The notes under the pieces were generated by a model that was not told the origin of the DNA, searched no databases, and saw nothing but the letters and a program-made list of their open reading frames with translations. Below are positions 8,350 to 16,304 of a DNA stretch of 21,560 nt, piece after piece (position 1 is the stretch's first letter; every line of letters begins with the position of its first letter). Made by a program: the position numbers and the translations under genes. The stretch comes from Russula earlei (taxonomy: Eukaryota > Basidiomycota > Agaricomycetes > Russulales > Russulaceae), in NCBI GenBank assembly GCA_025769875.1, contig JAGFNK010000796.1:1-21560 (forward strand), written 5' to 3'.

Positions 8350-8813
8350 GGCCAGGGCGACATTGACAACCCTCTGCAATGGTACAAGGTATGGTTATTG
8401 TGATATTCAGTTGTTGGTCTACTAAGCTCATTTGTTTTCAGAAAAATGCACAGTCCTTCTCTACACCTGCTCGCATGGCAAGAGATTTCTTTGCTATTCC
8501 AGCAACAAGTGTCTCAGTTGAATGAGTGTTCTCGAAGTCACACCACATTTGCACAGTTCTATGGTCATTGCTGAAGGCAGAGACCATCTCAGAAGCTCTG
8601 TTATCGAAGGTATGGATCTGGGAGGGACTCTTGGATGTGAACAAGCTGAAACCACCACAAAAAAAGCATGGCTCTGCTCAGTAGATTTTGTAATACTATA
8701 TTAAAAGCAAGCTCGGTCAGGAGGGTCATCGGATCCGGCGGTCCCCGGTCGTCCCTCTTTGGCCAGACCGAATCGCCTTTTTCGACCGGCGCGATTATCA
8801 AATCAAATTTACT

Positions 8814-8945
8814 AAGCGATACTCAGCGGTGAAAAAAATCTTTTCGAGGCGTGAAAACAGGGGCCACGCGCGCGAAAAGATCCACGCATCGTGCTCTCCT
8901 CTCTTCCCTCCTCCCATGTCCTCTACCCCACTCCCGCCTTAGTCT
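8814..8945. repeat. Repeat R, copy 1
   Basis: Starts AAGCGATACTCAGCGGTGAA, then a run of A, TTTTCGAGGCG, an AACAGGGGCCACGCGCG block, then a C/T-rich tract. It matches the order of motifs in the copy at 9591. Confidence 0.65.
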
Positions 8946-9590
8946 CCCCCGTGCGCTGCCATCCTTCCGACCTCCCCTGACAATGCCACCTGTCATCACG
9001 TTTGACACGTTCAAGAGCCTGTCAAATCGGTGCGCAGTTCGGTCTTCCCCCCTATTTCGATCTTTTTCCTCTCCCCCCTCCGCTCTCCTTCGCACAGTGC
9101 TGAGCGTGTACTTCCAGGTCTATGTCGCGCGGTGCGCATGTGCGAGGCAGCCGTCTAAACGTTGCGGACTGGCCCTATGGGAATCTCACGGCCTTTGTGC
9201 GTTTTCGTCGTTCGCCCCTTTTTCCAGGTTTCTCTCTCCCCCCTCCCTTTTGGTCGTTTTTTTTTTCTTTCCCTTTCCTTTGCTTCTCACTCACCTCTCC
9301 TTAACCAGCATGTTCAGGTCGGCTCATTGAATACTCAGTGCTTCTCTTTCGTTTTGGTGGATTTTCGAGCGAGTCCCTTTAATCGCCCCTTTCTAACGTG
9401 TTCTTGCAACGACGGCGCGCCGCGTCGTGCTCTGCCGCCTCTCTTGCTCTTCCTCCATGCTCCGCCATCGTTCCGAGCTTTTTGTGTGGCACCCCACTCC
9501 CTGTGAGCATCGTTTTCGTTTTCGTTCTCGCTTTCTTCATCTGTCTACCTAGCGCGCGCCACCACAGAGTTCCCTTTTTTTTTCCCTGTG

Positions 9591-9735
9591 AGCGATACCC
9601 AAGCGGTGAAAAAATGTTTTCGAAGCGCGCGAATAGGGGTCGCGCGACGACTGACGCATACCGCATCCCTGTTCTGTCCTGTCCTCCCCTCCTCCCATCT
9701 CCCATCTCCTCTACCCAACTCCTGCCCCACTCTCC
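9591..9735. repeat. Repeat R, copy 2
   Basis: AGCGATACCCAAGCGGTGAA, a run of A, TGTTTTCGAAGCGCGCGAAT, AGGGGTCGCGCG, then a C/T tract. This is the clearest copy of the module. Confidence 0.65.
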
Positions 9736-9848
9736 TCCTCCCCTATCCTTCAACCGTCATTCAGTTCAAGACGTTCACGAGGAGTTGATGAGGGTCTCGA
9801 ACATTTGGTGATGTGTTTTCGATTTCTCCCCTCTTTTTTCGTTTTTCT

Positions 9849-9920
9849 GAAAATAGGGGTCGCGCTGCAGTTCGCTTCATCCTTTCCTCTCCCCTCTCCT
9901 CCACCCCTGTCTCTCTACTC
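9849..9920. repeat. Repeat R, copy 3 (partial)
   Basis: GAAAATAGGGGTCGCGCTGC followed by TTTCCTCTCCCCTCTCCTCC. It lacks the TTTTCGA part. Confidence 0.55.
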
Positions 9921-10055
9921 GGGGATTTCGCGGGCCCACGATGGGCGTTTTCCCCTCTTGCAAATCCCCCGCTCGGTCCTGGCGAGCGACGACGGGTTTG
10001 TGTGGCACAGGCACTCCTTAGGTGCGTTTTCAGGATTCGACTGCTCTTTTTTTTT

Positions 10056-10135
10056 CATTTAGGGGTCGCGCTGCGGTGCGCATCGTGCTTTCCTCTCCCC
10101 TCCCCTCTGCTCCACCCCGGTCTCCCTCTTCCCAA
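10056..10135. repeat. Repeat R, copy 4 (partial)
   Basis: ATTTAGGGGTCGCGCTGCGG, then CGCATCGTGCTTTCCTCTCC and a C/T tract. It is closest to copy 3. Confidence 0.55.
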
Positions 10136-10197
10136 GCAGGCCGCTGATGCTTAGCCCCTCTGGCCCCATTCCCCTCTCCTCCTGTGTCACTGGAGTG

Positions 10198-10460
10198 GTG
10201 ACGATGATGACGACTTGGGCATGGCCATAGCCACCTCGCGACGGCCACGAATCGTGAGCTTGGCCCATGGCCTCTGTGACGTTCTGGCCGCCGTGACGGC
10301 GACGTGCCCATGGCCGTGAGGACGGCACGTTTGCGCTTGCTCTTTCTCCCCCGCCACCTCCATGCTTTGCTACAGTGACGATGACGACGACTTGGGCATG
10401 GCCATTGACCTCGCGACAGCCACGAATCTTGAGCATGGCCCATGGGCACTCTGGCCGCCA
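10198..10460. repeat. Repeat H, tandem pair 1 (period about 177 bp)
   Basis: Two units share GACGACTTGGGCATGGCCAT, GACGGCCACGAATC-type and GAGC(T/A)TGGCCCATGG blocks; the core CATGGCC occurs at 10220 and 10397. The first unit also has ACGTGCC and GGCACGT as a dyad around 10300-10335. Both strands give His/Gly or Asp/Ala-rich readings, with no sign of a conserved protein. Confidence 0.75.
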
Positions 10461-10545
10461 TGAAAAAATTGTTTTCGAGCGAGCGCGAATGGGGCCGCGT
10501 GCAACCCGTACCCCTATCGTCTTCTCCTTCCTTCCCTCCCTTCTC
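10461..10545. repeat. Repeat R, copy 5
   Basis: TGAAAAAATTGTTTTCGAGC, GAGCGCGAATGGGGCCGCGT, then a C/T tract. It directly follows the second H unit. Confidence 0.55.
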
Positions 10546-11500
10546 TATGTCAATCATCATCAATCACCAACTATCATCAATCATCAACTAATTACCAGCT
10601 CTTAGCCCGTCTCCTTCATTCACCATGTGGATGTGTCACACCAAATGCAATCCAGTTGACTATGTTACTTTCAGTGGATACAATGATAATTTTTATTTTC
10701 CATTCATAAATGAGTTGAATCTATATTCTGTTTTACTGGGCTGAGATGTAGCACTATGGTTGGTTGAGTGATCAACATCAAGCACAGATTCTGATTGGCA
10801 AGTTGACTTGACAATATGATGAATTGCTGTCTTTGATAGGTTGATGGTAAGAGTTCTGTTCTTGGTTGAGTTAGAGGCAGTTACTAATTGGCAGATGAGT
10901 TTCCTGTGCTATGGTGAATGGCTCCTCTTTCATAGGATGATAAAAGGTCTCTTGCTTCTCATGACAACTCTAACAACTGATGGTGTTCAGGTCAATTTCA
11001 GTATCTCCTATATAGGTGGTTTGATGAGAGGAAGGGAAGAAGAATGTAGAGGGAAATTCTAATAAAGTAAGTGTAACAGGACATGAATTCAGTGTATTGA
11101 TGATATGGATTGTTCTGCTAGATGACATGAAGATTATAAAGAATACACATTCACTCAAAAGGGATTGCAACCAGTATTGAGTGATACTAAAGGCATATTA
11201 GGGGGTTTTAGTAACAGAACTTTGAACCCAAACTGAAACTTTTGAAACTCAGGGATTTTTCAGAGATCACCAATATTGGTATTTGTTGCTAAAATGGGCC
11301 TTATAAGAAACAGGATTACACATGGTGATGATTATGAGATTATGATATACCTCCTCTCCCTTTATATCCAAAAAAGGATTATATATGAAGAGAATGCTTA
11401 GGGCCCGCCGAAGGCGCACCCCTTGGGCGTAGCCCAAGCAAGCTTCAGCTTGTACTTATATTAAATGAGAACGGAGAGTCACTGGTCCCATTGCTTACCA
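10546..11500. other. AT-rich island, no gene seen
   Basis: Base composition changes abruptly from CpG-rich to AT-rich. It starts with an ATCATCA-type simple repeat (10550-10590). No frame longer than about 75 codons and no recognisable domain is present. The right end (about 11330-11470) contains the double hairpin described separately. Confidence 0.5.
11406..11452. repeat. Cluster of three hairpins, double-hairpin-element-like
   Basis: CGCC-GAA-GGCG (11406-11416), CTTGGGC-GTA-GCCCAAG (11422-11438) and CAAGCT-TC-AGCTTG (11439-11452) follow one another, the last two with no gap. GC-rich back-to-back hairpins in AT-rich DNA resemble the mobile double-hairpin elements known from fungal mitochondrial DNA, so this may be a nuclear copy of mitochondrial DNA. 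Confidence 0.6.
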
Positions 11501-11825
11501 ATATTTACCTAAGCAATGAAAAACTTTTTTCACCTGTCGCGTCTTCATTTTACTGTATGTGTGTTCATTTTTTCTTTTGCACGTGTTTGTTTTTCTTTCT
11601 GCCATCGTTCTTCCTCTCCCCCTCTTTCCCCTCCTATCCTTCTCACTCTTCCTTCCCCAAGGTCCCCCCAAGGTCCCAGTTCAACACTCTCAAGCCGCCG
11701 GTTTCCTCAAAATCTCACTGGCCTCATTGGAGTTTTCCCACGAGCTGTCGTTTCCGCGGGTGCATTTTTTGTTTCATTTTCACGCGCTCTCTCTCACACT
11801 TCCTTCTCCTTCCTACACCCTCTTT
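11501..11825. other. C/T-rich block, no gene seen
   Basis: Pyrimidine-rich sequence with an intron-like segment (GTGCATTTTTTGTTTC from 11759 to CCAAGCAG near 11834). Reading frames here are Ser/Phe/Leu/Pro-rich as dictated by composition. Confidence 0.4.
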
Positions 11826-12217
11826 CCAAGCAGGCCTTTGAAAGCTCTTCTTCTACCTGCTTCTCCCCAATCCCCTTTCCTCCTGTGTCACTGCAGTGGT
11901 GATGATGACGACGACTCGGACATGGCCATAGTGCCCTTGCGACGGCCACAAATCATGAGCATGGCCCATGGCCACTGTGACGATCTGGCCACCGTGATGG
12001 TGGTGTGCTCATGGCCGTGACGACAGCACGTTTGCCTGGCGAAGCACTCCACCCACTGGCTCCCATTCCCCTCCACTAGCGACAATGACGACGACTCGGG
12101 CATGGCCATGGCAACCTCGTGACGGCCACGAATCGTGAGCATGGCCCATGGCCACTGTGACGATCTGGCTGCCATGACGGCGATGTGCCCATGGCTGTGA
12201 CGATGGCAGGTGAAGCT
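11826..12217. repeat. Repeat H, tandem pair 2 (period 180 bp)
   Basis: The CATGGCC cores are at 11921 and 12101. The unit matches pair 1, including the leader CCAAGCAGGCC ... CCTCCTGTGTCACTG that precedes the first unit in both places (10134 and 11828), so the leader and unit were duplicated together about 1.7 kb apart. Confidence 0.75.
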
Positions 12218-12307
12218 TTCTCTTGCTTGCTCTCCCATCCTCTTGCATTGCTTTGCACCTCAATGCCCTCTGCTTTGCCACCTCCTCCAGCACACGTGAT
12301 GACTCAG

Positions 12308-12727
12308 GCCAAGACCACAAGAACACCCAGTGGCCACAAATGTCAATCGCGAATCCAGTGCACGGTTCATGTTCCTTTTTTTTTTTTTTTTGTTTATTTT
12401 CCATCTCATTCTGCCCCCTTTTCTAACCCTTTCTCACGTTGACAGCAGGGCCAGCGCCACGGCGATGACACAGCGATCAAGAGAGCAACACACATTTCGT
12501 GTGTTCTCGCCTGGGTGACCACTCCGAGCCAAGACCACAAGCACACCCAGCGGCCATCAAAACCTCTCGCGCAATTCCGGTGCGCGTTTCATGTTCCTTT
12601 CATTTTTTGTTTCTTTTTTTTCCGTCGCACTTTTTCTAACCCTCTCTCACAGTGATAGCACGAACAGCGCCGGGGCAATAACACAGCCATCAAGACACCC
12701 ATTTCATGCGTTCTCGCCCTGTCTTTT
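12308..12727. repeat. Tandem duplication, two units of 220 bp and about 200 bp, each with an intron-like segment
   Basis: Unit 1 (from 12308) and unit 2 (from 12528) share GCCAAGACCACAAG, ACACCCAG-GGCCA, TTCATGTTCCTTT, TTTTCTAACCCT-TCTCAC, CAGCGCC and GTTCTCGCC in the same order. Each has a T-rich segment with a CTAAC branch-point-like motif. Confidence 0.8.
12580..12652 (+). other. Intron-like segment (GT...AG, 73 nt)
   Basis: Donor GTGCGCGTTTC, pyrimidine-rich body, CTAAC 16 nt before the acceptor CACAG. It has all signals of a fungal spliceosomal intron, but no exons with an identified product flank it. Confidence 0.4.
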
Positions 12728-12962
12728 GTTTTTCCTCTGCCTCCTCAGCCCTAATTTGCGTCTTTCCCTGACCCTGAAAACACACGCCTCCGCGCAGCTG
12801 TCGAAGGCCTCAAAAGCGTGGGAGGAGAGCGACCTCGCTTGCGTGGTACGTGTCCCTGTCATGCCGTTCGTTCACGGCTTCGGTATCAATCAATTTTTCC
12901 ATTTCCATTTCACTGTGTACATATCCAGAGCAAACACGGGTGTCTCCTCCACGATCGCATCG

Positions 12963-13330
12963 ATGACTGAGCCCATTCGCAACATGGCGACGTACAAGGC
13001 GGCACAGAGAGCACGGCGGCAGATGCGGCTACCGATGTGCGTTTTCGTTTTCATTTTCGCGCATTCTCTCATTCTCTCTTCCCTTTTCCTTCCCTCAGTG
13101 CGATGGCCCATTGTCCCATTTCACAAGCCTATCTTCACAGTGACATGGCATGGCCTGGACGCGGCGATGACGCTGCCCCCTCCCCTCCCACCCTGCTTTC
13201 TGCTGTGCACAACATGTATGTCTTTCCCTTCGTTTCTCCCCCCCCGCTTTCTCTTTTTACTTTCGTTTTCCTCTCAAGCAGCGGTGGCGACGACTATGTC
13301 ACTGTCACAGTGGCAATCACAATGCCATGA
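12963..13330 (+). CDS. Candidate three-exon small gene, 79 codons, unknown product
   Basis: This gene model is my own inference. Exon 1 (12963-13036) starts MTEPIRNMATYKAAQRARRQ. Intron 13037-13098 (62 nt, GTGCGTTTTC...CCCTCAG) and intron 13216-13281 (66 nt, GTATGT...AAGCAG) both have canonical ends. Exons 13099-13215 and 13282-13330 join in frame across both junctions, ending GGDDYVTVTVAITMP and TGA at 13328. The phases fit exactly (74+117+49 nt). No family is recognised; the product would be small and basic at the N-terminus. The frame is also open upstream, so the true start may lie further 5' in another exon. The region is highly duplicated, so a decayed gene is an equally good explanation. 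Confidence 0.3.
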
Positions 13331-13334
13331 CCAC

Positions 13335-13640
13335 GACTGCGACCACGGAACGGCACAAGCAGCCACCACGAGCCCGCATGCGATCATTCTCGCGTCGACA
13401 GATGCGTTTTTTCAAGACTCTCCAAGTCTCTGTTTGTGACTTGCCAGTTCCAGCTGGCTTTCTTTTACTGGTGCGTGCGTGCGTTTTTCCCTTTCTCTTT
13501 CTATCTAACACCCACTTCCAACTGAAGGACGCGCGACCGGCCTTCCCTGCGACGTCCACCCCTTCCTACTCCACACTCGATGGTACAATCCCTTCACTCG
13601 ATACCTGGATGGCAAGAAACGTGTGTGCTATTATCCCACA
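13335..13640. repeat. Duplicated block, copy 1
   Basis: Contains GCGACCACGGAACGGCACAA, GCAGCCACCA and GATGGTACAATCCC...TGGATGGCAAGAAAC in the same order as 14215-14430, but with about 90 bp more between them. An intron-like segment lies within it (13471-13527, GTGCGTGCG to CTGAAG with CTAAC). Confidence 0.7.
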
Positions 13641-13699
13641 TTAAACTGTGCGCATGCATGTTTCTTTTTTCTCTTTTTCTTTCATTTATAATATGCGAG

Positions 13700-14025
13700 T
13701 TCAACACACCATACGAAGGCCAAATGGCCCCACCAACGCCACTCCCTCGCCGCATCCATCATCTTGCCAACACACGACTGCGATCACCTTCGCATGTGCG
13801 TTCTCCCGACAACCGACGCACACGAAGGCGAACGGTCTAGCCCAACGCCACTCCCCACCTTCATAATCTCGCCCTCAATGCATGCTGTGCCATCGCGCGT
13901 GCCCTCCTGACAAATTGACACACCACACAAAGGCCAAATGGCCCCGCCCAACGCCACTCCCTTGCCACCTCCATCATGCCAGCACATGCCACGTGATCGC
14001 GATCGCCTTTGCGAATGCCGACCAA
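13700..14025. repeat. Tandem repeat, three units of about 107 bp
   Basis: The marker AACGCCACTCCC recurs at 13735, 13844 and 13950 (spacings 109 and 106). AAGGCCAAATGGCCCC is shared by units 1 and 3, and TCCATCAT / GCGATC by both. Unit 2 is the most diverged. Confidence 0.75.
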
Positions 14026-14122
14026 AGCAACACCCGGCACTGGGAAAGAAGGTATGGTTCTCTCCTCTCCCCTCCCTTCTCCTCTACCCTGCTCCCCCAC
14101 CCTGACCGCAGAGGCGAACCCG

Positions 14123-14183
14123 GTGAGCTTCCTTTATTTTTTTTCTTTCCTTTCCACTCACTCTTTCTAACATCTCCTCACAG
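14123..14183 (+). other. Intron-like segment (GT...AG, 61 nt)
   Basis: GTGAGC donor, T/C-rich body, TTCTAAC 12 nt before the CACAG acceptor. It lies just before duplicated block copy 2. Confidence 0.4.
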
Positions 14184-14214
14184 CAACTGTCAGTCTCACT
14201 TGCGCTGCGTACAA

Positions 14215-14430
14215 CCGCGACCTCAACCACGGAATGGCACAAGCAGCCACCATGAGTGTTCCCATGCGCGTTGACCAGGTGCATTATTCCTTTTCTTTTT
14301 TGACAGCTCTCTCTCACACTCTCCGCCCTCTCTTCAAGTGCTCCAAGCTCCCTCCATACGCGATGGTACAATCCCCACACTCAACACTTGGATGGCAAGA
14401 AACATGTGTTTTCTCACGTGCGTGATTGTC
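14215..14430. repeat. Duplicated block, copy 2
   Basis: See 13335-13640: shares GGCACAAGCAGCCACCA and the GATGGTACAATCCC...GGATGGCAAGAAAC block. Confidence 0.7.
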
Positions 14431-15120
14431 ATGCGCTAAGCTATGTGCGTGCTGTCTCCCCTCTCCACAGTCTCCAACCATCCTCCCCTTTGGACATGGC
14501 CCTCACCAGCCACATTAGGAACAAGGCCATGGTTGGGGAATTGTGGCCCTCTGCCGAGCCTGTGTACGACATGTCCACGGTTGGCTCAGTCACGAGGGCG
14601 ACATGCAAGATGTGGCGCACTGTGACACGCGTATTCCTGTGTCCAGGCATTTTTGCGCTTGATGGGCGTGCATCTTTCGTGTGCGTTTTCGTGGGTCCTC
14701 TCTCCATGCCTGTTGTCACAAGACCCTCAGGCATGACTACCTGCCTCCCTGGACAAACAAGTCACATCCCTGGGTCATCCGGAACGGATTTGCATGTTCG
14801 TTTTTTTCGTTTTTGTTGTTGCGTTCTCTAACTTTTTCTTTATTTTCCTCTCCTCCAGTCAGCTCGGCCTCGACTGGCTTACTGTCCTGTGGATTCCGGA
14901 GCACGCAATTTTTGACCTGTGCATTTTTCCTTTTCTTTTCCACATGTTTGAAACCCTGATTTGCAGACAACATGGGTTTCCCTGTCCCCCGCGTGCGATA
15001 TTTTTGCAAGTTTGTTAACCTCTCCCGACATGCGCCTTGCGTGCATGATTGGCATTTTCAAGCGTCTCATGACGCAGCTCAATGAAAAATGCCTTTTGGA
15101 AAGAGTGGGCTGCTGTCCGC
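14431..15120. other. CpG-rich block with further intron-like segments, no recognised gene
   Basis: Pyrimidine-rich segments ending in CAG occur around 14795-14858 (CTAAC followed by CTCCTCCAG) and 14918-14967 (ending TTTGCAG). The sequence between them has open frames but no recognisable domain. Base composition falls to AT-rich near 15120. Confidence 0.35.
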
Positions 15121-15582
15121 CTCCATAGTCTTTTGTAATATTTATGGGATGTAATTTACTTCCTGCTCATATAAATATAAGACTTTGCACAAATTAGTTT
15201 CTGGATTCTGTTTAGATGGAGCTGGGGTGTGTGGGTGTGTGCTGTGGCTCATGGCGTAAGGCGTAGCAGTGCAGAGCCGGTTAACTGGGCCGGGCTGCAC
15301 GCGAAGCGGAACTTGGGCTCAGGGGACATAAACAGGTGCTTGCCTGTTGGTGCTGCGGAAATCTTACCTCTGCCTCCAACCATCATCCTCTGCCTCCACT
15401 GAACAGTCCAGTTTCTCTACAAAGTGAGTCCCCCACTTTCTGGGCAGCTGCATATTTTTTAAAATATGTTTTTCAGTCACTCACAACCCTTCAACTTCCA
15501 CCCTTTTCAACCATCAACAAGGTATGCTTACTATGTTTTAATTACTGCAGTGTTCATGGTCCTGTCTCTTTTATTAGTCCCC
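15121..15582 (+). promoter_or_regulatory. Upstream region of the Helitron gene
   Basis: A TATA-like TATAAATA is at 15170-15177. A structured GC-rich stretch follows (GTGCAG 15269-15274 with CTGCAC 15295-15300). GGTATGCTTACTATG...CTGCAG at 15521-15550 looks like a short leader intron end. The 5' end of the Helitron (a TC dinucleotide next to a host A) could not be fixed. Confidence 0.35.
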
Positions 15583-15849
15583 ATGTCTAACACTCCTCCA
15601 ACATCTCCTCAACAATCTCAGGCTGCTGCATGTCAAGCTGAGCATGCCAGTCGCACTTTGGGCAGTCCTGAACAGCATAGGACACCTGCCAGCACCTCAA
15701 CTGCCAGACAACCTATTCAATTTCAAGAACAAGTCTATCATCACTTACCAGCTAATTTGGCTGCTCAAGTGGCTGCCCTTCAACCACTCCCCACTCCTCG
15801 ATGGCGTTATGGTCAAACTCCTGCCCCTTCTCTTCTTGCCCCTCCTCCT

Positions 15850-15899
15850 GTGAGTCAGTTTCATCTTAAAATAGACTTTATAATAATTATGAGTTGCAG
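15850..15899 (+). other. Helitron intron 1 (50 nt)
   Basis: GTGAGT donor and TTGCAG acceptor; AT-rich, phase 0 after LLAPPP. Splicing joins it to IITRSHSAAPG with the frame open on both sides. Confidence 0.75.
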
Positions 15900-16135
15900 A
15901 TTATTACAAGGTCACATTCTGCTGCCCCTGGCTCTGGCTCTGGCTCTACCTCTGCTGCTGCTGCTGCTGCTTCTGTCTATGGATCTGGCTCTGGCTCTGT
16001 GTCTACTCCTGAACTTGCTACTAACCCCCCTCTTCCTCTTCCTAATCCTAACAGGCAGTATCAGCATTTGCCAGTTGACTTGGCTGCTCAGCTTGCTGCC
16101 CTTCCTCCTCTTCCACAGCAAAGAGGTCATCATGT

Positions 16136-16136
16136 C

Positions 16137-16171
<35 letters not shown>

Positions 16172-16210
16172 CCCTGCCCCTGCCCCTGCCCCTGCCCTCC
16201 CTGCCCCTGC
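16136..16210 (+). repeat. Hexanucleotide repeat coding for Pro-Ala
   Basis: CCTGCT repeated, grading into CCTGCC, encodes an uninterrupted Pro-Ala tract in exon 2. An upstream GGCTCT repeat (15930-15990) codes for Gly-Ser. Unit lengths divisible by three keep the frame under slippage. Confidence 0.85.
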
Positions 16211-16304
16211 CCCTCCTGCCCCTTCCCCACCTCCTCCATCCTCTGCTCCTCCAAGTCCTCCTCCTTATCCTCATGCCCAAGTTTATCCAGAAGATCCCTT
16301 GCCT

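Larger units (their letters stand above)
6357..8684 (+). pseudogene. hAT-family transposase, multi-exon, decayed and split by a solo LTR
   Basis: A DNA cut-and-paste transposase. Splicing 6477-6570 and 6721-6773 joins IAEEKAIEDIQHSSPLKW to HHAKFDKLMHKKYAGSLENK, then DV*TQWNYTHAMICRMLLLKE to AVNAWVFHS and LPADWTLLEQLADVLE, the hAT block after the TRWNST-type motif. The 6850-7140 part needs frame changes (PAYEKMDHHLVKVSKGATYG; NNQFYTIAT). A further intron, 7142-7195 (weak GTTCAC donor), joins VLHPFFQTEWFKH, followed by AERLAVEKAETLF. An LTR interrupts at 7516. After it come GDIDNPLQWYK, an intron at 8389-8441, and the C-terminal dimerisation region ARMARDFFAIPATSVSVE*VFS to TAG at 8682. In-frame TGA codons lie at 6664, 7252 and 8523. 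Substitutions such as VLWSLL and VWIWEG suggest lost arginines. The N-terminus and terminal inverted repeats were not identified. Confidence 0.85.
8685..10550. other. CpG-rich, pyrimidine-tract compartment without recognised gene
   Basis: Long C/T tracts (CCTCTCCCCTCC-like) alternate with CpG-dense segments. Conceptual reading frames of 60-177 codons exist on both strands but are Ser/Pro/Phe-rich or Arg/Gly/His-rich as forced by base composition, and none has a recognisable domain. The block is built from repeated modules listed separately. GTGCGTTTTC, an intron-donor-like start, occurs near 9197 and 10022. Confidence 0.5.

Noticed and set aside
8851..9811. Several plus-strand frames rich in Ser, Phe, Pro and Leu
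   Set aside because: C/T-rich DNA lacks stop codons in these frames. Overlapping frames in all phases are equally long and no motif is present.
10030..10563. Long minus-strand open frame rich in Arg, His and Gly over the R and H repeats
   Set aside because: It spans several repeat units, changes frame between units, and its composition follows the GC-rich palindromes. No domain is recognisable.
13700..14025. CRISPR-like array of three repeats
   Set aside because: Units of about 107 bp are contiguous and diverged with no spacer structure, and the genome is eukaryotic.
15240..15330. Possible tRNA-like gene in the GC-rich hairpin
   Set aside because: No TTC-type T loop, anticodon stem or 7-bp acceptor stem could be arranged.
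15912..16280. Arg/Gly/Ser-rich minus-strand frame opposite Helitron exon 2
   Set aside because: It is the mirror of the Pro-Ala and Gly-Ser hexanucleotide repeats on the coding strand.
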